Position numbers and translations under genes: made by a program. A stretch of DNA of 64,000 bases, from positions 137,259,970-137,323,969 of the forward strand of contig CM061236.1 of NCBI GenBank assembly GCA_030848705.1, written 5' to 3'. Below are positions 44,449 through 54,825 of the stretch, piece after piece. Under the pieces are notes generated by a model. That model had not been told where the DNA came from. It did not search any database and was given only the letters and a program-made list of their open reading frames with translations. Positions within the stretch are counted from its first letter, which is position 1. The number at the start of each line of letters is the position of its first letter. Origin of the DNA: Heracleum sosnowskyi (lineage: Eukaryota > Streptophyta > Magnoliopsida > Apiales > Apiaceae).

Positions 44449-47079
44449 TCACATTATACTGCCACCCTGAGTGGTTGGTGGCCCAAACGGAGGATCCTGA
44501 TGGTGCTCTCCAAATTCACTTCCTGACAAATTGTTAGCAACAATAACAGGAAAAATAGATGACTGTCCAAAATATGCATACCTCAGATGATTTGATGAAG
44601 ATTTAAGAACGAGATTAGTAGTTTTTTTAAATGACGGCTTAAGCCGCACCTGAGAGTTCAAGAGCTCTGTCAAACCAAGCGACTCGTTTGGCATATCAAA
44701 TTTCCTCTTCCAAGGAACTGCATTTAACATCTGAACAATCTCTGCTTTTACCTCCTCAGTACGAGGCTTGCTTAATACACAAACATTGAATGTATCCGAC
44801 TTCAACAACTGATCAAACGGTTTATTCTGACCAGTATCAACCCCTTCCACTCTAAAACACTTTTCATTGTCTTCCGGAACATTGATGGCCTTAAACACAT
44901 TAAAGGAGACAGTCTGATCTTGCACTCTCATTGTGAGCTCTCCTTTTTGGACATCGATCATCGTTTTGCCCGTGGCTAGAAATGGTCTTCCCAAGATGAT
45001 TGGGATGTTCTTATCTTCCTCAAAATCCAAGATGACGAAGTCGGCGGGAAAAATGAGTTTATCCACTTTGACTAAGACGTCTTCCACTATTCCACGAGGA
45101 TATGTGACCGATCTGTCAGCTAGCTGCAAGGAGATATTGGTAGGTTTTGGGTCGGGGAGTCCAAGTGTCATGAAGACGGAGAGAGGCATCAGATTGATGC
45201 TTGCACCAAGATCACACAAGCATTTGTTGAATGACACTTTGCCAATAGTGCAGGGAATAGCGAAGCTCCCTGGATCTTTAAGCTTTGGAGGTAGTTTTTG
45301 TTGCAAGATCGCACTACATTCCTCCGTCAATGCAACCGTCTCAAAATCAGCCAGCTTTAACTTCTTCGATAGAATTCCCTTCATAAATTTGGCGTAACTA
45401 GGCATTTGTTCCAAAGCTTCAGCAAATGGAATGTTAATATGCAACTTTTTAAATACCTCCAGAAATTTGCCAAATTTCTGCTCCAGTTTCTGTTTCTGCA
45501 TCCTTTGAGGAAACGGTGGAGGTGGATAGACTGGAGGATTGGCCTCTGAAGGAACCATATGCTTGGCTGGTTGTTGGAGTGGCTGCTTTTCCTTTTCTGC
45601 AACTTCCTCTTGCTCTGCCTGTTTTGAATTCTGTTCAGATTCTGTTCCCCCTGTGACTTTTCCTGACCGCAGAGTAATAGCTTGTACCTGTTCCTTACCA
45701 TCATTCTTCCCTGGATTAGGCTCTGTGTTGCTAGGCAGACTTCCTTGTTGCCTATGAAGTAGGGCACTGGCAAGCTGTCCCACCTGGTTTTCCAAGTTCT
45801 TTTGAGAAACTGTTAGGGTTTTTATCATTAACCTCATCTCCTCCATTTCAGATTTCTCATTGGATGTCTGACCAGAATTCCCATAAGATTGTTGAAATCC
45901 TGGTGGCTGATATTGCTGCCTCGGAGCATACTGCTGCTGCATTCCTGAAGGGTTGGGTTGTCTACCCCCAAACTGCTGATTAGGAGGAGGATAAGATGTT
46001 TGCTGCATGTTGTTCTGACTGTTCCCCCAGCTAAAGTTAGGATGATTCCTGTTGTTTGGATGATACGCGTTAGGAATTGGGACTTGTGGCCTTTGAAAGT
46101 TGCTGACGAACTGCGCTGACTCATTAGATATGGCACATTGACGAGTGTCATGCCCACCTGCACATAGCTCACAGATGCTAGCTACCTGTTGCATCCCAAG
46201 ATTAGCCAAAGAGTCCACCTTCATGCTTAGAGCTTCTAACTGAGCCGACAGAGCAGTAGCGGTATCAACTTGAAGAACTCCTGCTATTTTGTTTTGCTGC
46301 AATCTTTGCGAAGGATTTTGATACTCATTTGCAGCCATCATTTCAATCAGATTATAAGCTTCCTCGTAGCTTTTAGCCCACAATGCTCCGCCAGAAGCAG
46401 CATCTACCATAGGCCTAGATTGACCTCCCAGTCCATTATAGAAACAGTTTATGACCATCCAATCAGGCATACCGTGATGGGGGCATTTTCTGAGCATTTC
46501 CTTATAACGTTCCCAAGCCTCACACAACGACTCACCCTGTGCCTGAGTAAACTGAGTAATAGCATTCCTAATGGCAGCTGTTTTTGCCATAGGAAAGAAT
46601 TTGGAGAGAAATTTTTGCGCAAGCTCTTCCCAAGTAGTGATTGATCCGGCTGGTAGAGAATGTAGCCAGCCTTTAGCTTTGTCCCTCAAAGAAAAGGGAA
46701 AGAGTCTCAGCTTCACAGCATCATCTGAAACACCATTGAATTTGAAGGTGTCACAGATTTCAATAAAATTCCGGATGTGCATATTAGGGTCTTCAGTTGC
46801 ACCACCCCCAAACTGCACTGTGTTCTGCACCATCTGGATAGTACCCGGCTTGATCTCAAATGTATTCGCAGCAATTGCAGGCCTGATGATACTTGACTGA
46901 ATGTCATTTATCCTTGGCTGCGAATAGTCCATGAGTGCTTTAGGCACTTCCGGTGGGTTAAGCTCATCCATTGTAACAACTGGTTTAACTTCTTCTTCTT
47001 CAATTACAACTTCTTCTGCTAGTGACACTACCTCTTCTTTCCTTTCCAATTCTAATTTGGTTTGAGATCGTGTTCGCAT
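44449..47079 (-). CDS. Gag-protease polyprotein of the nested Athila-like element
   Basis: An intact 876-residue frame starts MRTRSQTKLE. The retrotransposon gag (capsid) domain is at about 100-220 (KGWLHSLPAGSITTWEEL, FTQAQGESLCEAWERYKE). A CX2CX3HX4C knuckle, CELCAGGHDTRQC, follows at about 305, then a Gln/Pro/Asn-rich linker. The aspartic protease is at about 600-720 with active site CDLGASINLMPLSV and flap/late motif IILGRPFLATG. The C-terminus holds the linker that normally precedes RT (SSNHLRYAYFGQSSIFPVIV) and then ends in about 25 unrelated residues. The frame therefore stops where RT should begin. It would form particles and process Gag but cannot reverse-transcribe or integrate. Confidence 0.95.
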   Translation of the reverse strand: MRTRSQTKLELERKEEVVSLAEEVVIEEEEVKPVVTMDELNPPEVPKALMDYSQPRINDIQSSIIRPAIAANTFEIKPGTIQMVQNTVQFGGGATEDPNMHIRNFIEICDTFKFNGVSDDAVKLRLFPFSLRDKAKGWLHSLPAGSITTWEELAQKFLSKFFPMAKTAAIRNAITQFTQAQGESLCEAWERYKEMLRKCPHHGMPDWMVINCFYNGLGGQSRPMVDAASGGALWAKSYEEAYNLIEMMAANEYQNPSQRLQQNKIAGVLQVDTATALSAQLEALSMKVDSLANLGMQQVASICELCAGGHDTRQCAISNESAQFVSNFQRPQVPIPNAYHPNNRNHPNFSWGNSQNNMQQTSYPPPNQQFGGRQPNPSGMQQQYAPRQQYQPPGFQQSYGNSGQTSNEKSEMEEMRLMIKTLTVSQKNLENQVGQLASALLHRQQGSLPSNTEPNPGKNDGKEQVQAITLRSGKVTGGTESEQNSKQAEQEEVAEKEKQPLQQPAKHMVPSEANPPVYPPPPFPQRMQKQKLEQKFGKFLEVFKKLHINIPFAEALEQMPSYAKFMKGILSKKLKLADFETVALTEECSAILQQKLPPKLKDPGSFAIPCTIGKVSFNKCLCDLGASINLMPLSVFMTLGLPDPKPTNISLQLADRSVTYPRGIVEDVLVKVDKLIFPADFVILDFEEDKNIPIILGRPFLATGKTMIDVQKGELTMRVQDQTVSFNVFKAINVPEDNEKCFRVEGVDTGQNKPFDQLLKSDTFNVCVLSKPRTEEVKAEIVQMLNAVPWKRKFDMPNESLGLTELLNSQVRLKPSFKKTTNLVLKSSSNHLRYAYFGQSSIFPVIVANNLSGSEFGEHHQDPPFGPPTTQGGSIM

Positions 47080-47204
47080 ACACGGTTAAGTACCTGAAAC
47101 AAGAAAAGGGCAAGGCGACACGAGATTGATGAGTAACAAAAAATCAAGTCAGTAATCTATAACGACCACTGATGACAAGCACATAAACTACAATTAACAC
47201 CGTG

Positions 47205-47222
47205 TCCCCGGCAGCGGCGCCA
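47205..47222 (-). promoter_or_regulatory. primer-binding site of the nested Athila-like element
   Basis: On the minus strand TGGCGCCGCTGCCGGGGA lies six bases inside the 5' LTR. This form is typical of Athila and related gypsy elements, which are thought to use tRNA-Asp. Confidence 0.85.
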
Positions 47223-47228
47223 AAAACT

Positions 47229-48788
47229 TGTTGACTCGTAAACACGCAAGTATACGCGATCACAAATAGCAAGTGATAAATAGAATTCGTTCCGCAGAGA
47301 CTAGGTGTAAATGCCAATTTAAATACCTATGCAACAGTGTATGGTTACTTCTTAATGCTTGACCAATTATCAAATTGAGTTGTTGATTATTACTTAAATA
47401 ATAAAACAATTATCAACTAAGAGTGAATTAACAAACGAGATTACTTATGTAAGAGAAAACACGGGGTTCCAATTTCATTAACCACTTCATCTAGAATCTT
47501 ATGCCTTTTCAACCTAGCATGTGCAAGCGATGATAACTGATTAGACGCACTAAACTGACACACGCCAACTTTCGTTGTACATATATCATCCTACTGATCA
47601 TCCACAATTGATAGAAGTCAAGTAGTCACCAAATATGCTTAGTCCCTATATGTCTATAGAGATTGAAAACATAATGGTTTACAATCAAGCATCCAAATAA
47701 TCACATAGTCGGTGCAAGACGGTTAGAATTACACCACAAATTAATACATGCTCTTCACATGCAAAAACCTACGCTAGCATGGTATGTTCTAAACCCTAGA
47801 TCCACTTTCGCAATCACTAGGATTCAACAAACAATTACGGATGTTCGTGACGCACCCATAACGAATAAGCACCCCCATACTAGGTTAAACATATATCAAG
47901 CACACACCAAGGCATAAAAACATTTAATAACTAGAATCCATGGAAAACTCCATTAAAACCCCATGATAACGATTAGCCCATAATCGGACTTCTCATCGTC
48001 ATGGGTTCAAATGATAACATGAATCTACAAACAATTAATAATGAATAATAGAAAAGAAATTGAGAGCAAAATAAATCCCGGAAATTGTAGAGAAGAAATA
48101 CAAAAGATGGAATCAATAGGCCTCCTTGCTTGTCACTAGCTTGAAGAACCCTAGAAATTCATCTCTTGTTCTTGAATAATAATATTGATGATAGATAGTT
48201 AGCTACCCCCTTAACCTAATGAATAATGTTTTTAAAGTATAAGATATTACATAATAAACCCAAGATACGAGCCCTAACAAATTAGGCCCAACACAAATTA
48301 ACCCGGTTTGGAGTAAAATACGAGTAAAATACAAACTGACTGACGCATTCCAGGAGCAAACAGGCGCTCTTGCGCCTCAAAATGGCGCTCTTGCGCCTCC
48401 TACCCCCTGGAATTTTACTTTACAACCCAACCAAGCGCTCTTGCTCAAGCTTTCTGAGCTCTTGCGCCTCCTAAGGCGCTCTTGCGCAGGAAACTGGCGC
48501 TGCAGCGCCTCCAGCTCCCTGGAATTTTTGCCCAGCAATGTAGAGCATTTCCGTGGCTTCGCGTGGGCTGTTGAATCGTCAGAATCGGACTTGTAGAACT
48601 CCAGATATGGCCAAAACCGTGAGAGCTTCGCAACCTACCAGGAAAATCCGACTTTTGATCTCATTAACCTCCAACTCTTGGTTCTGCAAAACTTAATGAA
48701 AACACATTAAACACACCACATACTTGAGTTCAAGCCATCATTTTAAGCCGATATGAAGCATTCCAAGTGGATTAAAATCCACTTATCA
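47229..48788 (-). repeat. 5' LTR of the nested Athila-like element
   Basis: Partner of 41410-42969 with the same length (1560 bp). The same GGCGCTCTTGCGCC cluster lies at about 48360-48510. Confidence 0.96.
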
Positions 48789-48793
48789 GTACT
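48789..48793. repeat. target-site duplication of nested gypsy element, right
   Basis: GTACT, matching 41405-41409. Confidence 0.95.
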
Positions 48794-48823
48794 TTCAAGA
48801 TATGTACTTCAAGAACTGGGCAG

Positions 48824-50608
48824 ATGCTGATTGTGTTTTTTTCTGCTCAGAGGGCTGCTGATTTTGTTAATCAGTCTATCAAAACCATTTCATCTTCTGA
48901 TGTTCTTACAAGTCTAAAGGCCACTGTGATTCAAATTAAATCTCTTCACAACAGATTTGATGAGTCTCATAAGGAGGTTACTGCTTTGAGGAATGAAGTT
49001 GGTATGCGAGATCTTACTCTGAAGAATGATAGATCTTACTACAATTCTATGTTCAAGAAGCAAGCTAAAGACTCTGATGCAATTCAGAAGAGGCTTGGGA
49101 AAGTTGAGGACAACCAGACTACTATGTCTGCCCAACTGACTTCAATTTCTACTGCAATTGAGTTGCTGACATCAGTACTACTTTCTGATGATGTCAAAAA
49201 GGGGGAGAGTGTACCAAGTGACAAATGCAAAGACACTCAAACTCTGAGACGGAGGGATGATGGTAATGATGGTGGAAGCAAGGGAGATGGAAAGAGTTTA
49301 AGATTAAATTCTGATAGAAGACCACTAAGATCAAACTCTGATAGAAGATCAAACTCTGGTAAGGGAAATGCAAACTCTGCCAGTGGTTCCAAACTCAAAA
49401 GTTTGATAATCTCTGATAAGCCTACCACAGATGAGGAAATTGCTACTAAAATGTTTTTAGAAGAGCATGGTGGTGAGGTAACAATTGAGGATTATGATGC
49501 TGAATTAAGAGTGTTAAATGAAGAGCACCAGAAGAAAATGGAAGCTGGTACTTATACAAAGAAAGGGAAAGCTCCAAGGAGAAAAGAGAAAGGAATATCT
49601 ATTAAAGATAATGTAAACTCTGATCAAAGTTTGCAATACTCAAGGAGACCTACTATTGCAAGAAATGACAAAGGAAAAGGTAAACTGGTAGAAGAAGAAC
49701 AGTTACCAAAGAAGATTTATTCAACCTCTGACATTGCTCAAGTTGAATCAAGGATAAACAAATCAACCTCTGACGTTGCTCATGTTGATATTGCTACTAA
49801 AATTGTGACAACCTCTGACAAGGCTCAAGTTGTACAAACTCAACTCAAAGGTTTCTTAAGACCTGTACTTTCTGAAACTCTGACATTAGAACCTGTGGAT
49901 TTTTCTCAAACCAGGACAGTACATGGAAAACAATCTTATGACAAGTCTGGTTTAGGTTCACACAGAGAGAAGAGGATAAATAACAGTCCAATGGATCAAA
50001 CATCGCTGGCGGAACCTGGTGTTGGGGTTACTCAAGAGAGCCTTGACAAGCTAGAGTCTGTTCAGTTAATTTATCATAAGGGACTTAGGAAGGACTTTCT
50101 GTTATACTTCATGGCTGATGGCAGAGTATACAGAATAGGTGAAAATGATATACATTTGAAAATGCCTGAAGGGTTAGAATATGTCTTATATCTACTCAAA
50201 GTCAGAAATCAAAGGACTCAAAATGCTGCTGAAGTTTTGAGAGTAAGGATGATGAGAGCAAAGGTTCTCAGTGGTGCTAAAATTACAAGTGCTTATATTC
50301 CTAAGTACAAAGATGCTCATGGAAATCTTGTTGAGATGAGAAGAGATAGTGCAAAGCTTTCTACAGCTCTTGGAATAAAGGTGTTGGAATTCAATTTGGA
50401 ATCTGACAAAGCCTTTATAATAAGGCTGGGCAATGATATGAGAAGAAACAGCATATATTCTCTGAGGGCTGCCATATATCAAACTGGTGAAAGTGATCCA
50501 GAATTGAAGGAGCTGAAAGAGATTATGATTGCTGAGCTAGAGAGAGCTGAAAGAAGATTGCTTACAGACTATATCAGGACAGAGCCTGATATTCAAGAAA
50601 TCAAATAA
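48824..50608 (+). CDS. copia element 2 extra ORF, second part
   Basis: A 594-residue frame ending at TAA continues the extra ORF interrupted by the nested insertion. Excising the insertion brings the two halves together, with a T7 run (48836-48842) one base out of phase between them. The N-terminal part is helical with coiled-coil character (LHNRFDESHKEVTALRNEVG). The middle is Ser/Asn/Asp-rich and made partly of NSD repeats from the AACTCTGAT word (SNSDRRSNSGKGNANSAS). The C-terminal 200 residues look globular (YHKGLRKDFLLYFMADGRVY) and end in charged helices. I cannot assign a family or function. Confidence 0.7.
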   Translation: MLIVFFSAQRAADFVNQSIKTISSSDVLTSLKATVIQIKSLHNRFDESHKEVTALRNEVGMRDLTLKNDRSYYNSMFKKQAKDSDAIQKRLGKVEDNQTTMSAQLTSISTAIELLTSVLLSDDVKKGESVPSDKCKDTQTLRRRDDGNDGGSKGDGKSLRLNSDRRPLRSNSDRRSNSGKGNANSASGSKLKSLIISDKPTTDEEIATKMFLEEHGGEVTIEDYDAELRVLNEEHQKKMEAGTYTKKGKAPRRKEKGISIKDNVNSDQSLQYSRRPTIARNDKGKGKLVEEEQLPKKIYSTSDIAQVESRINKSTSDVAHVDIATKIVTTSDKAQVVQTQLKGFLRPVLSETLTLEPVDFSQTRTVHGKQSYDKSGLGSHREKRINNSPMDQTSLAEPGVGVTQESLDKLESVQLIYHKGLRKDFLLYFMADGRVYRIGENDIHLKMPEGLEYVLYLLKVRNQRTQNAAEVLRVRMMRAKVLSGAKITSAYIPKYKDAHGNLVEMRRDSAKLSTALGIKVLEFNLESDKAFIIRLGNDMRRNSIYSLRAAIYQTGESDPELKELKEIMIAELERAERRLLTDYIRTEPDIQEIK

Positions 50609-50742
50609 AGTCTGACTGTAAGTTTTTAAAGTTTTCTGTTCTAAGTTAAAATTAAACTCTGTTATGATTAAACACTGCATTTGTTATATGTTTTGACATC
50701 ATCAATTATCTGTTTAACTTGTACATTTTTTTTATGCACAAG

Positions 50743-50753
50743 TTGGGGGAGAT
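50743..50753 (+). promoter_or_regulatory. polypurine tract of copia element 2
   Basis: TTGGGGGAGAT directly before the 3' LTR, identical to 8396-8406. Confidence 0.95.
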
Positions 50754-51266
50754 TGTTAGATATAATTACTGATGTTTGTTTAATCAGTGTTTAAGTAACA
50801 GGTACTGTTCAGAGTTTAGTCTGAAGTACTTATCAGAGTTTACATGGAAGCCGGTCAGAGTTTGTTAAAGTCTGACAGGGTGAAAGTCGATTTAGCTGTC
50901 TGTGTATATTATGAAGATTCTAGAAGCAATATATTCTGAAGATGGAAAGAAGCAGAATATATTGATACAGCTAAGGAGACTGGACAGAGGACTGAAGCAA
51001 TTCTAATTGATTACAATTGTATAGCTAATTTGTAGGAGTATCAATTAGAGATTGATTGTAACTGTGTATTATATAAACACATATAGGTTATCCCTAGAAG
51101 GGATGCGATTATTGAAATATTATTCTTGTAACCTAGTAGCTCTTTGTGATTCATTAACATCATAAAGAGAGAAACTGTTAATATAATTACAGTTTGTTGA
51201 TTTACAAACTTATTCTTGATTGTCATACTCATACATACTTGATTATATTGTGTATTCGGCCTAACA
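50754..51266 (+). repeat. 3' LTR of copia element 2
   Basis: 513 bp, same ends as the 5' LTR. TATA box TATATAAA at 51070-51077. Confidence 0.97.
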
Positions 51267-51271
51267 ATTTA
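51267..51271. repeat. target-site duplication of copia element 2, right
   Basis: ATTTA, matching 31912-31916. Confidence 0.95.
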
Positions 51272-51709
51272 TTTTAAAACATGCAAAGTCAATGGATACT
51301 CATTCAACCTAGGAAGATCAAGCTCTGGTGTACTTGTGAAGGGGAGTTGTTATGGTGACAGTGGAAGCAATTATTACGGGACTTTGAAAGACATTCTCAA
51401 ACTAACATACGGTGGCGGAAATCAAGTGATTTTATTTAAGTGTCATTGGTATGATCATGTTAGGGGAGTAAAGAAAGACAAGAATGGAGTGCTCCTAATT
51501 GATCTTAATTCAAAACTAAAAGGGGTTGATGTTTATATTCTAGCAAGTCAAGCCACTCAAGTGTACTACGCTCCTAGTGTGAAGAATCCTGATAGTAATA
51601 TTCACACGATCATCACATGTAGACCTCAATTGCTGAGTGGAAGAACAAAAGATGTTGATGCGGAACCTCTGCAAGAAGAAGTCTCAAATACCATTGCATT
51701 AGATTTTCC
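51272..51709 (+). pseudogene. CACTA DUF4216 exon, copy 2, truncated by the copia insertion
   Basis: Open from 51336 in the same phase as copies 1 and 3 (SCYGDSGSNYYGTL, VILFKCHWYDH). The 5' part of the exon is on the other side of the copia element. It carries a few single-residue differences from copy 1, for example GGGNQ for GGVNQ. Confidence 0.85.
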
Positions 51710-51715
51710 CTCGAG

Positions 51716-53605
51716 GTGGTGGCGTTATTAAGAGAATATGCAGATGTGTTTGCTTGGAACCCGGAAGACATGCCTAGGTTATATGAAACCATAGCCGTCC
51801 ACAAACTCCATATCAACCCCGAGACGGGGACGGTGAAGCAAAAAAGGAGAAATTTTGCTCCTGAAAGGCAACAAGTTATAGATGAGGAGATCAGCAAACT
51901 GTTAAAGGAAAACTTTATTTATGAGATTCAATTCCCCGAGTGGATCGCGAATGTGGTGCTAGTGAAGAAATCTAATGGGAAATGGAGAGTGTGTATAGAC
52001 TACACCGATCTCAACAAGGCTACACCTAAAGATTACTATCCTCTACCTACCATTGATCAGCTTATCGATGCCACCACAGGTAATGTCCTCTTCAGCTTTC
52101 TGGATGCATACTCGGGATACAATCAGATCATCTTAGCTCCTGAGGACCAACCGAAAACCTCTTTCATCACTCACCGAGCTGTGTACGTTTATCGTTTTCT
52201 ACCAATGGGACTCATGAATGCAGGAGCTACTTACCAGAAAGCTATGAACAAAGTTTTTTCCCCTCAAATCGGAAGGAACTTGGAGGTATATGTGGACGAT
52301 GTGATCGTCAAATCTCATGAGAAAGAAAGTCACCTGCAAGATCTAAGAGAGACGTTCGAGAATCTTCGTAAGTCTCGTCTCAAACTCAACCCGGCCAAGT
52401 GCACTTTTGGTATGGCCAGTGGGAAATTTCCGGGGCATGTTATTAGTGGGCAAGGCGTTGAAGTAAATCCCGACAAAGTCGAGGCAATCCTACGGATGCC
52501 TCCCCCCTCAACCCCCAAGCAAGTTCAATCACTCAATGGATGCCTTACGACCATACGGCGCTTCATCTCGAAGTTAGCCAAGAGAAGCCTCTCTTTCTTT
52601 GAAGTTTTGAAAGGAGTGAACAAATCCAGGCTAATTGAGTGGACTCCCAGCTATCAAGAAGCCTTTGAATCATTGAAGAGATATCTTGCTTCTCCCCATG
52701 TTTTGTCTCGTCCTGTTTCCGGAGAACCGCTATATTTGTACTTTGCTGTGGTAAATGAAGCCGTTAGTTCGTGCCTCCTACGAGAGGAATGGGGAAAACA
52801 ATTACCCGTATATTATGTGAGTCATGTTCTTCGAAACGCGGAGGTTTGGTACCCCGTTATAGAAAAGATGGCCTATTCTTTGTTATTGGCCAGTAGGAAG
52901 CTGAGACCCTATTTTCAGGGCCATGACATCAAGGTCTACACTAATCATCCCTTACGAAAGATATTGCATAGACCCGACTTGTCGGGAAGGTTAGTAAACT
53001 GGGCAGTGGAACTCAGTGAATTCAGTATCTCTTACCTCCCTCGAACCGCGATCAAGGGCCAAGTCTTGGCCGATTTCATGGTAGAATGTTCCGTCTCCAA
53101 AAATTCTGAGCATGAACCCACAACAGTTGACCCCAGCCCCGAAGAAAGGACTCCCCTGCCTTGGATATTGTTTGTAGACGGGTCCTCTACAGCCGATTGC
53201 AGTGGAGCCGGAGTACTCCTCATCAGTCCGGAAGGTTTTGAGATCCAACAAACCATCCGTTTTGATTTCCCGGTCACCAACAATTGCTCGGAATACGAGG
53301 CACTGATTGCGGGACTCCGGTTAGCAAAAGCCCTTCTAGTTCAGCACCTGAAAGCCTTCAGCGATTCACAGTTGGTTGTTAATCAGATTCTGGGAAGTTT
53401 CATTGCTAAATCACCCTTTTTTATCAGGTATCTTCAAGAGACCTGGGAAATGTTCTCTCAGTTCCCCAAGACATCACTTGAAGGAGTTTCGAGGGAAGAG
53501 AACTCTCGTGCAGACACCCTTGCTAGGATTGCTACTGGGAAGAATCCCCACCCGACTCTAACATCTACTACACTTTTCTGCCTACCCCCTCGGTTGCTTT
53601 GTCTA
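51716..53605 (+). pseudogene. Tat-type gypsy RT and RNase H domains, copy 2
   Basis: A full-length open frame (638 residues to 53632) nearly identical to copy 1, with YVDD and both RNase H domains intact. Like copy 1 it ends a few codons into CACTA sequence after the unit junction. It has no gag, protease or integrase. Confidence 0.9.
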
Positions 53606-54825
53606 ACATTGCTGGGATCATTTCTACTTTAGAGAATTTATTCTTTCCAGCCATGTTTGATCCAATGGAGCATCTTCCAGTTCATTTACCTGAAGAATGC
53701 AGACTCGCTGGCACTGTCCCAACACGGTGGATGTATAATATTGAAAGGCTACAACGCAAAATGAAACAGAAAGTGGGGAACAAAGCACGAGTTGAAGGTT
53801 CCATTACAGAAAAGTATGTACATGAAGAGTTGACACATTTTTGTTCCATGTACTTGGAGTCTGGAGTTGAGACAACACACAACTTGTTAGGTCGTAATGT
53901 TGTGGATGATCACTCACGAGATCCAAATAAACTGGAGGCATTCACATATCCAGTAGAGCTCTTGGGAGCATGTACTGGTTACAATTTAGATGTAGATTCC
54001 CTACACGTTCCAACACATTACATTCTCACTAACATGCATGAACTGACACCTTATATCACGTAAGAATTCAAATATTTTCTATCATTTTTAACTCTTTTAA
54101 ATATTTTGCACTAACATGAAATGATCACTTTTTCAGTATGTTCGAAAAAGAGGTTCGCAATAGTAGTGCACATGTATTCAGTGATACTGAGATGGATACA
54201 ATGTTAAATTCTCATTTAGTTACATGGTTGCAAAATAAGGTACTTTATTAAATACACGACAACTTGTGTAATTTTTAAATTTGTTCAGATACATGTGTTT
54301 GACGAAACTATTCCATTTCAGGTACATAACTACGTCTGATTTCAATATTTGTTACAAGGCCCAACTTCTTATGTGATTTCTTTTAAAAGATGCAAAGTCA
54401 ATGGATACTCATTCAACCTAGGAAGATCAAGCTCTGGTGTACTTGTGAAGGGGAGTTGTTATGGTGACAGTGGAAGCAATTATTACGGGACTTTGCAAGA
54501 CATTCTCAAACTAACATACGGTGGCGGAAATCAAGTGATTTTATTTAAGTGTCATTGGTATGATCATGTTAGGGGAGTAAAGAAAGACAAGAATGGAGTG
54601 CTCCTAATTGATCTTAATTCAAAACTAAAAGGGGATGATGTTTATATTCTAGCAAGTCAAGCCACTCAAGTGTACTACGCTCCTAGTGTGAAGAATCCTG
54701 ATAGTAATATTCACACGATCATCACATGTAGACCTCAATTGCTGAGTGGAAGAACAAAAGATGTTGATGCGGAACCTCTTCAAGAAGAAGTCTCAAATAC
54801 CATTGCATTAGATTTTCCCTCGAGG
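53606..54825 (+). pseudogene. CACTA transposase DUF4218 and DUF4216 exons, copy 3
   Basis: DUF4218 is open to the ACGTAAG donor near 54060, the small exon follows at about 54137-54239, and DUF4216 is open from 54349 (LLQGPTSYVISFKRCK) to 54840. As in copy 1, a TGA lies at the start of the last exon, so splicing as drawn would still hit a stop. No TNP2 catalytic region is attached to this copy. Confidence 0.82.

Larger units (their letters stand above)
41410..48788 (-). mobile_element. non-autonomous Athila-like Ty3/gypsy element (gag-protease only)
   Basis: Two 1560-bp LTRs, a 5-bp duplication, a primer-binding site and a polypurine tract show a complete insertion of 7379 bp, reading on the minus strand. 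The only long ORF is gag-protease. RT, RNase H and integrase are absent, and nothing resembling them is found in 42970-44448. I saw three LTR differences, all transitions (CATGGGG/CACGGGG, TTCGCGAC/TTCGTGAC, TCTCGAAT/TCTTGAAT). It is therefore very young and must have been mobilised by enzymes supplied from elsewhere. Confidence 0.95.
31917..51266 (+). mobile_element. complete SIRE-type Ty1/copia retrotransposon with a nested gypsy insertion
   Basis: Two 513-bp LTRs, 5-bp duplications, primer-binding site, gag, pol, extra ORFs and polypurine tract are all present. The element measures 19,350 bp with the nested insertion and about 11,970 bp without it. The LTRs differ at four positions by eye (an A/G in GAGACTRGACAG, a G/T in CACAKATAGG, a G/A in AACTTRTTC, a T/A in GTCATWCTC), so insertion is recent. 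It has several single-base frame breaks and a disrupted extra ORF. Confidence 0.97.
51272..53605 (+). repeat. chimeric tandem unit, copy 2, right part
   Basis: Resumes the DUF4216 exon where the copia element split it and runs to the next unit junction. Together with 31142-31911 and one copy of the duplication it gives exactly 3109 bp. Confidence 0.92.
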
